DNA of 64,000 bases, taken from DIGJ01 sp041821315 (GTDB lineage Bacteria > Bacillota > Clostridia > Lachnospirales > Lachnospiraceae). The notes beneath the pieces were generated by a model. That model saw only the letters and a program-made list of their open reading frames with translations, had not been told where the DNA came from and did not search any database. The DNA lies in the NCBI GenBank assembly GCA_041821315.1, contig JBGUEO010000017.1, positions 32,515 through 96,514 of the forward strand, written 5' to 3'. Position 1 is the first letter of the stretch. Each line of letters begins with the position of its first letter. Positions 57,428-64,000 of the stretch are shown here, piece by piece. A program made the translations under genes and the position numbers.

Positions 57428-57514
57428 AAATGACCATAATAAGAATAACTGGCAACAAATACAATCCAGTCCTTATTAACAGTACGATCAATTACTCGTG
57501 ATCTAGAATTTCTT

Positions 57515-57710
57515 CTTGTACCAATAACTGGCAGGTTTCCTGGCTTAAAGATCATTGCACAAATATTACCTTCCCAATGTATCTGTTCATACATCAGTGG
57601 TTTTTATCAATATTTGCACTCCCTTATCACAGTGACGAGATCGTACAGGACTTACACCTGTTTCCCTTTTAACCCTTATGAATCGACTCATTCATGAGGG
57701 CACCAACTAT
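57515..57710 (-). promoter_or_regulatory. Cobalamin (B12) riboswitch of the cbi operon
   Basis: Reading on the minus strand: GGTGCC near 57705, AAAAGGGAAACAGGTG, TAAGTCCTGT, a variant of the usual GCCCCCGC core ending in GTCACTGTGA, and the B12 box AAGCCAGGAAACCTGCC at about 57530-57547. These are the conserved blocks of the cobalamin aptamer in order. The terminator at 57397-57427 and 76 further bases to cbiK complete the leader. The gap 57322-57779 holds only this leader. Confidence 0.93.
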
Positions 57711-57779
57711 TTTCGATATGAAATTATTAGTATTTTATCATAAACACATACGTTTTACAAGAAAGGCATATATTTTCTC

Positions 57780-59102
57780 CTACCTTTTAGAATACTTCAT
57801 CCAATTCACTTTACCCTCTTTCGCAAATTGCGCCCAGATTGAACGCATATTTGTACCAACACGTATCGATTCCTCGTCATCGACTTTCACAAAAGATGAG
57901 TTATCTCCAAAAAGGACTAGTACATCGCTGGCATGGCAACACCTAAGACCATTATTTCTTCCATCTGGAGTAACATATTTGTACTTATACCTCCATGCTA
58001 CGCCTTCGTATTCATTGAGAATCTCGCTAATTGGATTATTATAAACATAATCCGTTACTGCATCACTAATACGCTGTTTATAGCTTTCTTTTCCTTTGTT
58101 TACTGAAAGTTTAAGTTTTCTTGCCAAGAATGAAAGTACAATTGTTGAAAGTGAAAAAATATAAAGATTCGCTTCCTGTAAGGTACTGCCTATCAAAAGT
58201 GGTTTTTTTGATTTCTTTACTGCTTCCTTTGGTGCTTTTTTAAGAGTAACACCGTCTATAACCGGAGAGAAAGCACATCTAACTTCCATATGTTTTAACA
58301 TGTTTTGGGAAAAACGTTTGTTAGCCTCCTGAATCATCTCTGGACTCAACTCAAAAAGCTTGTCAATCTCATTTGTTTCTATACTTAACAGTTTCAAATA
58401 TGCACACGTATTATTCTCACTTTCTTTTTCTGTAAAGAAATGATCTATACATGCCGACATCACTATACTCTTATGAAACAGTCCTTCAGCTTCTGGCATA
58501 CTCATTAATGCCAAGATACATGCTCCGCCTGCCGATTGTCCGAATAGTGTTATATTGTTTGTGTCCCCACCAAATACCCCTATATTCTCTTTTACAAACC
58601 TAAGCACCATAATCTGGTCAAACAGTCCACAGTTCATGTCAAATCTCTCATCTAGAAAATGAAGGTTCAAAAATCCATAGAGATTAAGACGATAATTGAA
58701 CGAAATCACAATTGTCCCTGTTTCTCTTGCAAATTTCGCCATGTTATAACATAAATCATCAGATTTTGGTTCTTTTGCTCCGGCACCACCTGTGCTATAG
58801 GAACCACCGTAAATCCATACCATGACTGGCAAATTCTCTTGTTTCGTTTGCGGAACAAATATATTCATATATAGACAATCTTGACTATTATTTCCCACGC
58901 TAAATTGTCCCTGTGACTGAATTGGATTTGCCATACCCTTATTGGCAATATAGATTTCATCCCAAGGATCTGGCTCAACAGGATGTCTAAATGCCAGTTC
59001 TCCTATTGGAGGCCTGGCAAACGGTATTCCAATATATTGATAACAACCATCTTTATATACTCCCAAAACTTTTCCATATTTTATTTGTTTTATCATGTCC
59101 AT
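57780..59102 (-). CDS. Type-B carboxylesterase
   Basis: A 440-residue alpha/beta hydrolase. The N-terminal YIGIPFARPPIGELAFRHP and QDCLYMNIFVP are family marks. The oxyanion region has VWIYGGSYSTGGAG and the nucleophile serine is in LFGQSAGGACI (about 190). The C-terminal third lacks an obvious standard histidine motif, though CCHASDVLVLFG near 390 may supply it. The protein is shorter than typical members (about 480-530), so it is somewhat truncated at the C-terminus. The start is the ATG at 59102, after AGGAGG. It is divergent from and probably controlled by the MerR gene at 59207. Confidence 0.85.
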   Translation of the reverse strand: MDMIKQIKYGKVLGVYKDGCYQYIGIPFARPPIGELAFRHPVEPDPWDEIYIANKGMANPIQSQGQFSVGNNSQDCLYMNIFVPQTKQENLPVMVWIYGGSYSTGGAGAKEPKSDDLCYNMAKFARETGTIVISFNYRLNLYGFLNLHFLDERFDMNCGLFDQIMVLRFVKENIGVFGGDTNNITLFGQSAGGACILALMSMPEAEGLFHKSIVMSACIDHFFTEKESENNTCAYLKLLSIETNEIDKLFELSPEMIQEANKRFSQNMLKHMEVRCAFSPVIDGVTLKKAPKEAVKKSKKPLLIGSTLQEANLYIFSLSTIVLSFLARKLKLSVNKGKESYKQRISDAVTDYVYNNPISEILNEYEGVAWRYKYKYVTPDGRNNGLRCCHASDVLVLFGDNSSFVKVDDEESIRVGTNMRSIWAQFAKEGKVNWMKYSKR

Positions 59103-59161
59103 ATACCACAATATCCTCCTAACATTTAGTTAAACAGTAGAAATAACTGCCTTTTTGTTGT

Positions 59162-59193
59162 ATTATAAACTATGAACCATAGTTCAATGTCAA
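59162..59193 (-). promoter_or_regulatory. MerR-type promoter of the carboxylesterase gene
   Basis: On the minus strand TTGACA, a 20-base spacer (19 if TTATAA is used) and TATAAT. The spacer contains the dyad AACTATGGTTCATAGTT (59168-59184). An over-long spacer holding a palindrome is the hallmark of MerR-family activation by DNA distortion. Confidence 0.85.
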
Positions 59194-59206
59194 GGGAGAA
59201 TTTTTT

Positions 59207-59590
59207 ATGAATATAAAGGCACTTTCAAAACTATCCGATACACCTATTTCAACTATTCGCTATTATGAAAGATGTGGCTTACTTCCAATACCGAACCGTT
59301 TGGCCAATAATTATCGTGACTATGACGAGTTAGCTGTACAGTATCTAAATTTCATACGTTATATGAATGGACTGGGCTTTTCTCTACATAGAACCAAAGA
59401 AGTAATACATCATATCGAAGATGGTTCCATCAATAAAACCTATATTATGTCTATGCTGGCATGCCAAAATGAAAAAATTCAAAATCAACTCGAGCAGCTC
59501 CAGACATTAAAAGAAGTAGTAAATACAATTTCATCACAGACGAATGAAATTGATGACTTCTTAGAATTTGTTTATCCATTATTTTTATAG
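59207..59590 (+). CDS. MerR-family transcriptional regulator
   Basis: 127 residues. The N-terminal winged helix has TPISTIRYYERCGLLPIPNR (about 12-31), then NNYRDYDE. A dimerising helix follows, with a short C-terminal tail. There is no metal-binding cysteine cluster, so it is closer to the drug- or small-molecule-sensing members. The ATG follows AAGGGAGAA. The gene is divergent from the carboxylesterase and the dyad between them is its probable site. Confidence 0.9.
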   Translation: MNIKALSKLSDTPISTIRYYERCGLLPIPNRLANNYRDYDELAVQYLNFIRYMNGLGFSLHRTKEVIHHIEDGSINKTYIMSMLACQNEKIQNQLEQLQTLKEVVNTISSQTNEIDDFLEFVYPLFL

Positions 59591-59684
59591 TTTAGTTACT
59601 CAAACTTCACACAGGGAATGTAAAATAGCAACCACCGCTATAACGGCAAACTATCCTCCACACACAATGCTCCATATCCCGCTT

Positions 59685-59816
59685 GTGTCAAGTAACTGAC
59701 ACACATTTTTTCAACTTTTTTTGAACCCAAAATCTCGATAAATCCCATAAATTCGTTCCCCTTGTGTTAAGTTAATGACACTTTTAGTCAAAATAGGTGT
59801 TAAATAAGTGACACAC
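59685..59816. repeat. Three GTGTYAA...TGACAC repeats at the recombinase 3' end
   Basis: GTGTCAAGTAACTGACACAC (59685-59704), GTGTTAAGTTAATGACAC (59764-59781) and GTGTTAAATAAGTGACACAC (59797-59816) share a consensus that is itself an imperfect palindrome. The third contains the recombinase stop codon. They may be recombination or binding sites, or the ends of a lost element. Confidence 0.6.
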
Positions 59817-61374
59817 AATTTTGAGTATACGGATTTGAAAAATTCCATTCAATCTCAACACGCTTTCCTTGGTATACCTTAATCTTATTGATAAACGTAT
59901 TTACCACTTCCTCTGTGAGCACGTCTACCTGGCCATATTTTAGTACCTGCTTCATGTCATCTAGCGAAGAGATATAATCATCTTCTGTTTTGAATAATTT
60001 GTCATTATCCAATTTCATTTTTTCGGATGCCTTTGTTATCTTGGCATCTAACGCTGCTGCACACTCCTTATAAGCTGTTGCATCAATTGCATTCGATACA
60101 TATTCTTCATATTTCAACTGTTTCTCATGCTCCATTGTTGTTATACTTACCTTATTCTCAGCAATCTGTCCTTTTAGCTGATTCATTCTTTGCTTTAAGA
60201 AATCTTTTATGCTGTTCGCACCTTTATTAAGATCAGCTGCCTGTATAAGCTCCTTATTCAGCATTGTGAGCACCAGTTCCTCTAACATATCTGCCCGAAT
60301 ATAAGGACAACACATTGTTATCTGTAACTGTGCATGCATTCGACACTCAAAGCGTGGAATTCCTCGCTTCTTATTTGGCTTGTAACTCATAGAATATCCA
60401 CATCCTCCACACACCAGTTTCCCCGTTAATGGATTCTTAGGACGCATTCTTTTCGTTGATCTACCTTCACCAATTGTTACGGCATGAAAAACCTCTTCTG
60501 ATACAATCGGTTCATGATGGTTCGGTACAATTATCCATTCATCTTCCGCTAACTTGTTTATTTTCTTACTTCCTACGGTTACCGGATTTGACTTGTTATA
60601 AGACATTTCTCCAATATAGAATCGATTCTTCAGTATTTTTCTTACTGATGTTGCAGTCCAGATAAATGGATTTCCATCTGTTCTTTTACTGTTAGGATGC
60701 CTTAACGTTTTCCATGTTGGTACATCCTCCTCATAAAGTGTTTTTGCAATCTGTACCGTAGAATTTCCTTGAACGGATAATGCAAATATCCGTTCAACAA
60801 TCTTTGCTTCTTTTTTGTTGATTCTAAGCACATTACCTAGACCAGGTACTTTTTCGTAACCAAGTGGTAGATTACCACATACATATTCTCCTTCTGCGTA
60901 TTTATTAGCAAAAGAAGTCCTTAACTTCACGGATAAATCCTTACTGTAAAAGTCATATAAAAGTGTCTTGAATGCTATATCTATCTCTGAGGTAGTTCCC
61001 TTATGGTCTTTACTGTCGTAATTATCATTCACGGCAATAAATCTGACACCCATAAACGGAAAGATTTGATCCAGATAGGAACCCATCTCAATATAATCTC
61101 TCGAAAAACGTGAGAAATCCTTGACTATGATACAGTTAACCATATTTCTTTTCACATCTTCTAAAAGCTTCGTAACAGAAGGTCTGTCAAAGTTAGTCCC
61201 ACTAAAACCGTCATCATAATATTCTCTAACTTCACATTTTTGTAATTCAGGTGTATTATGTATGAACTCTTTTATTAGATATCTCTGATTTGCTATACTA
61301 TTGCTCTCAACCAGACTTCCATCTTCCTTTTCATCCTCTAATGACAGTCTCATATACATTGCTATTTTTAGCAT
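59800..61374 (-). CDS. Large serine recombinase
   Basis: 525 residues. The resolvase catalytic domain starts IAMYMRLSLEDEKEDGSLVE with the nucleophile serine in MRLS, and has KDFSRFSRDYIEMGSYLDQI (about 95-114). The recombinase domain contains LPLGYEKVPGLGNV and WTATSVRKILKNRFYIGEM. A zinc ribbon has KLVCGGCGYSMSY (about 327) and a paired CRMH/MCC. A coiled coil occupies about 380-470. Members move integrative elements or prophages. No att site or cargo element can be recognised around it. The ATG at 61374 is eight bases after GGAGG. Confidence 0.9.
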   Translation of the reverse strand: MLKIAMYMRLSLEDEKEDGSLVESNSIANQRYLIKEFIHNTPELQKCEVREYYDDGFSGTNFDRPSVTKLLEDVKRNMVNCIIVKDFSRFSRDYIEMGSYLDQIFPFMGVRFIAVNDNYDSKDHKGTTSEIDIAFKTLLYDFYSKDLSVKLRTSFANKYAEGEYVCGNLPLGYEKVPGLGNVLRINKKEAKIVERIFALSVQGNSTVQIAKTLYEEDVPTWKTLRHPNSKRTDGNPFIWTATSVRKILKNRFYIGEMSYNKSNPVTVGSKKINKLAEDEWIIVPNHHEPIVSEEVFHAVTIGEGRSTKRMRPKNPLTGKLVCGGCGYSMSYKPNKKRGIPRFECRMHAQLQITMCCPYIRADMLEELVLTMLNKELIQAADLNKGANSIKDFLKQRMNQLKGQIAENKVSITTMEHEKQLKYEEYVSNAIDATAYKECAAALDAKITKASEKMKLDNDKLFKTEDDYISSLDDMKQVLKYGQVDVLTEEVVNTFINKIKVYQGKRVEIEWNFSNPYTQNCVSLI

Positions 61375-61379
61375 ACACA

Positions 61380-61750
61380 TTACCTCCAATCTGCCATTTC
61401 ATTTGTAAAACAGCTTTCATCCTTTAAAGCTACAAGTGCGCGAATTGCCTTATTCTGCTTTTCTACTACTGTCTTTAGATTCTTAATGGATATCTCAAAT
61501 TCTTCCGATTGTTTTGCAAGCAGTTCTCGCTCTTCTAATCCTTCCAACTTTGTCTTTACATACTCTTCTTGTGTAATACTCCCTTCGCGAAATCGCATAT
61601 ATTGTTCGCTTTCAAATTTATCAAAGCTTGCTATTTTACCAGTATTCTTTTTAATTTCAGCTTCATATCTTTTCTTAGCTTCTTCACCCTTTTTACGATT
61701 CAATTCAACATAAGCTTTTGGCTTATCCAAATATATGGCAAATTCTTTCT
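61380..61750 (-). pseudogene. C-terminal fragment of a second serine recombinase
   Basis: The reading frame encodes about 120 residues of charged coiled coil, including EQYMRFREGSITQEEYVKTK, which resembles the tail of large serine recombinases (many clostridial elements carry two or three in a row). No catalytic domain precedes it: the frame is closed by a stop about 130 bases before the TTG at 61730. It ends with a stop that overlaps the ribosome site of the intact recombinase gene. Confidence 0.65.
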
Positions 61751-61904
61751 TTAAAGCATGAAATGAAATAATAGTTCTGTCAACTTATCTTTACTGATGA
61801 CTATTAGTTTTTTGGCAGAATAAAGTTTGTGAATTAAATCGTTCATATGTGCCTCACACATTCCACACATCATGCCATCAATCTTTAATGTTGTTTTTTA
61901 TCAT
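61751..61904 (-). pseudogene. Frameshifted heavy-metal-associated (HMA-like) protein remnant
   Basis: A frame encodes LKIDGMMCGMCEAHMNDLIH followed by KLYSAKKLIVISKDK, which matches the small copper/metal-chaperone-like proteins whose family members have about 70 residues. The ATG at 61904 is in another frame: deleting one base from its A6 run (ATGATAAAAAA) would join the two. The C-terminal half is missing, replaced by the recombinase fragment. I consider it dead. Confidence 0.6.
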
Positions 61905-62197
61905 TGTCCAAGCCTCTACAATATCTATCAACAAATTAAATAGTTAGTTATTTCTAACTAATTCACCCTGATGTAACAATTCTAATTTCATTTATTATTA
62001 CTCAAAAAGCTATTTTTTTTAGGTTAATAAAGCGACTTTATTTCATTCCCCCTTTTGACATATCTAATTACATCGATATTTACATTGCTGTCACAGCTTT
62101 TTTGTAACATTATGTCGAATTTTAACATATTATATATTAAGCATAATATTATTCGTTTAATATTATCGTTTAAAATTATAATTGGGAGGTGTTTTGT

Positions 62198-62401
62198 ATG
62201 AGTTATAATCGTAACGAATCATTTAGAGGTCATTCCTATTACAAATCAGATGATAGCTTAACTAGTAACAAAAGTAGAAGTAGATCGGCTTCAAACACAA
62301 ACGAGTCCTTCAGCAGAGCTAATGAATCCTATAGTCGACCATATAACCAATCAAATAGTCGTTCATATAGCAGACCATACAGCCAATCCTTTAGTAAATA
62401 A
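62198..62401 (+). CDS. Ser/Arg/Tyr/Asn-rich small protein
   Basis: A 67-residue low-complexity protein with repeated RPYNQSNSRSYSRPYSQS-like units; no family recognised. The ATG at 62198 has a strong GGGAGGT site. It overlaps the kinase frame by 80 bases in the other frame. It may be a free small protein or an N-terminal disordered extension of the kinase reached by frameshift. The 290 bases upstream hold no other gene I can support. Confidence 0.55.
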   Translation: MSYNRNESFRGHSYYKSDDSLTSNKSRSRSASNTNESFSRANESYSRPYNQSNSRSYSRPYSQSFSK

Positions 62402-63152
62402 TAGTCTTGCTGTCAATTCCGTTTTAGATTTTAGCAATAAGGATGTATATTACAAAGAGAATGAAATAGTAAATGGATATTCTATTCTACAAATAATAGG
62501 TGAAGGCCGATATGGAATTGCTTACTTAGCCATAAATGACAAATATGAAAAATGCCTCATAAAACAATTAAAAAAAGAAATGCTTGAAGAAACCCGAGAA
62601 AAACTATTTTATGAGGAGCGAATATTACAATCTTTAAACAGTTCTAATTTCCCTAAATTTATATCAAAATTTAGAGATGAATACAGGGAAGGGTATCAGT
62701 TAGAATATATTGAAGGAAGATCATTCGAAGATTTATTGACAAAAGAAGGATATACGTTTAGCAAAGCTGATATTTATAAAATTGGGGGGAAGCTTTTAGA
62801 ACTTATTGAAATATTACACAATAATAATATAGTACACCAGGATATCCGCCCCCCTAATATAATATTAAAACCTAACAATGAAGTTGCTCTTATTGATTTT
62901 GGATTGGCTAGATTTATAGACAGTGATAAATATACAAAAGAAATTGATTATTGGTTCATAGGCGATTTCTTAATTCACTTATATTATTCCACTTATATTG
63001 ATTCCGACTTACCAGATAGACCATGGTTTAAAGAACTTAATTTAAATATAGAAGAAACAATATTTTTAAAAAAACTCATGGGAATCGAAGGTAGTTATCA
63101 AAATATGGATGAAATAAGAGAGCAACTAGGTAAAATCAAGAGCAGAAATTAA
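62322..63152 (+). CDS. Small eukaryotic-like Ser/Thr protein kinase
   Basis: 276 residues in the open frame; the kinase domain begins at about residue 45. The glycine loop is IIGEGRYGIAYLA, the ATP-anchoring lysine is in CLIKQL, the catalytic loop is HQDIRPPNIIL and the metal motif is LIDFGLARF. The activation segment is very short and there is no C-terminal sensor or membrane segment. HRD is HQD and the loop lysine is arginine. The frame's first ATG at 62322 has no ribosome site, so the true start is uncertain: it may be internal or depend on the upstream ORF. Confidence 0.75.
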   Translation: MNPIVDHITNQIVVHIADHTANPLVNNSLAVNSVLDFSNKDVYYKENEIVNGYSILQIIGEGRYGIAYLAINDKYEKCLIKQLKKEMLEETREKLFYEERILQSLNSSNFPKFISKFRDEYREGYQLEYIEGRSFEDLLTKEGYTFSKADIYKIGGKLLELIEILHNNNIVHQDIRPPNIILKPNNEVALIDFGLARFIDSDKYTKEIDYWFIGDFLIHLYYSTYIDSDLPDRPWFKELNLNIEETIFLKKLMGIEGSYQNMDEIREQLGKIKSRN

Positions 63153-63280
63153 TCTTGCAAAAAGCAATGTATCTCTGATACTTACCTCTTTGATAACATA
63201 GTTATTTGCAAATTTTTTAAAATTTTAATAAAAGGAGCTTCCTGTATACTTTAAAGAGTAAAGGGAATTGACTAAAAAGA

Positions 63281-63348
63281 ATACCTCAAGTAAATTTAGA
63301 TTATTACTGACCGGACAGTTGGTAAAAAATCTAAAACACGAGAGGTAT
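63281..63348 (+). promoter_or_regulatory. Hairpin that can hide the transposase ribosome site
   Basis: ATACCTC (63281-63287) pairs with GAGGTAT (63342-63348), and TTTAGATT (63295-63302) pairs with AATCTAAA (63328-63335). The GAGAGGT site of the IS110 gene lies in the distal arm, so read-through transcripts would have their ribosome site occluded. Confidence 0.65.
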
Positions 63349-63353
63349 CTAAA

Positions 63354-63755
63354 ATGAATTCTAAAGTAAAAAGAACAAAAAAGCAAGTAAGTGTAGAAAA
63401 CCCAGTTAGTAATCTTCTGTCAAAAGAAGATATCAATAAGAAAATAGAACTTATTGAGAAAGAACTCAAATCTTCAACATGGAGAGAATTAGAAACCAGA
63501 GGAAAATTTGCGAAAAATGATAAGCTTTCCTTCATCTCAGATGACATGCTTATTGTTGGATGCGATATAGGCAGTGAAACTCATTACATCAGAGCAATTG
63601 ATGTTAGAGGAAGGGAACTGAGCAAAGGAGCTTTCGAATTCAGTAATACTGTGGAAGGATTTATGAATGCCAAGGCATGGGTGCTGGATTTTGCAGCAAA
63701 AAATGATAAGAAACAGATAGTGTTAGGCTTAGAGCCGACAGGGCATTACTGGTTT
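63354..63755 (+). CDS. IS110-family transposase, 5' exon only
   Basis: 134 residues. After a basic N-terminus comes the IS110 DEDD domain, with the first aspartate in LIVGCDIGSETHYIRAIDVR (about 62-81) and the glutamate in LGLEPTGHYWF. Intact members have about 400 residues. The frame changes into intron-like sequence just after GHYWF; the stop at 63765-63767 belongs to the insert. The gene is functional only if the inserted intron splices out of the RNA. GAGAGGT precedes the ATG. Confidence 0.85.
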
Positions 63756-64000
63756 GTGCGACCCTAAAGGGTCATTCTGAATTGTTGAAATACAGCTATC
63801 CCACTGTCTTGGGATATTCCTATCCATTGGTGCGTGGAGAGTAATCTCTGGGTGCTAAGCAGATGGAGACAATGTGATGAGTCCTCTATCCACATGGGGA
63901 GTAGTTGCTAGGAAAGTTTTGCAAGGATAAATATATTAAAACTTCGTAACTGTTCAGAACTCCATTAGTTAAAGATGATATCGGAATTCCCTAAAAGAGC
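63756..64000 (+). mobile_element. 5' end of a group II intron inside the IS110 gene
   Basis: The insert begins GTGCGACCCTAAAGGGTC. GTGCG fits the group II 5' splice consensus GUGYG, and the GACCC/GGGTC stem is the typical first helix of domain I. Later blocks such as GGTGCTAAGCAGATGG resemble conserved domain I segments. It continues past the window; domains II-VI and any intron-encoded protein are not visible. Confidence 0.75.

Noticed and set aside
57340..57594. 84-codon minus-strand ORF before cbiK
   Set aside because: It lies wholly within the B12 riboswitch leader and its terminator, so the open frame is incidental.
61905..62197. Possible gene or attachment site between the recombinase region and the small ORF
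   Set aside because: Very AT-rich, no open frame with a ribosome site, and no direct repeat of useful length found by eye; only promoter-like sequence is likely.

Overview
The window is low-GC, mostly minus-strand DNA from an anaerobic Firmicute, most likely a Lachnospiraceae-type Clostridium. The grounds are AT-rich codon use, strong AGGAGG-type ribosome sites, InlB-type repeat surface proteins, anaerobic (cbi-type) cobalamin genes and an Agr-like LytTR/GHKL signalling pair. The species cannot be named from the sequence.

Layout. 0-7.4 kb holds signalling and housekeeping genes: a soluble chemoreceptor-like protein, a large Cache-HAMP-PAS-GGDEF-HD-GYP cyclic-di-GMP protein, an EcsC-family protein, and an ABC exporter pair followed by an AraC/GyrI regulator. 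7.7-15.5 kb is a complete four-gene Wadjet (JetD-JetA-JetB-JetC) plasmid-defence operon, best fitting type III, with every junction overlapping. 15.7-17.7 kb is a GPH-type sugar/cation symporter with a TetR regulator. 17.8-26.7 kb holds a secreted M14 carboxypeptidase, a 2,253-residue secreted repeat protein with 12 InlB-type beta repeats, and a small LemA-like membrane protein. 26.8-28.9 kb is a LytTR response regulator and GHKL sensor kinase, followed by the remains of an old-yellow-enzyme-type oxidoreductase.

29.4-42.1 kb is a catabolic island. It has a divergent DeoR regulator, a ribose-type ABC importer, a DeoC-type aldolase, two Gfo/Idh dehydrogenases, a zinc alcohol dehydrogenase, an FGGY kinase, a TIM-barrel epimerase and a FucI-like isomerase. 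Two near-consensus promoters, upstream of the importer and of the aldolase gene, each carry the same ATGAAAACAAGYGAAAATA element just upstream of -35. I read this as the regulator's operator. The substrate is not evident and the enzyme set matches no pathway I know exactly, so this is the best candidate here for an undescribed pathway.

42.4-57.7 kb is a cobalamin operon under one B12 riboswitch with a clear intrinsic terminator. It covers cobalt insertion and nearly all corrin-ring steps (CbiK, C, D, F, G, H, A, P and a CbiJ-CbiE-CbiT fusion) but lacks CbiL. Its chelatase CbiK is predicted to be an exported lipoprotein. It precedes a corrinoid/siderophore-type ABC importer whose binding protein carries an extra N-terminal domain that recalls the NEAT family.

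57.8-64 kb is an accessory tail: a carboxylesterase divergent from a MerR regulator with a textbook stretched-spacer promoter, a large serine recombinase with fragments of a second one and of a heavy-metal-associated protein, a small Ser/Arg/Tyr-rich ORF overlapping a protein kinase, and an IS110 transposase interrupted by what looks like the 5' end of a group II intron that runs off the window.
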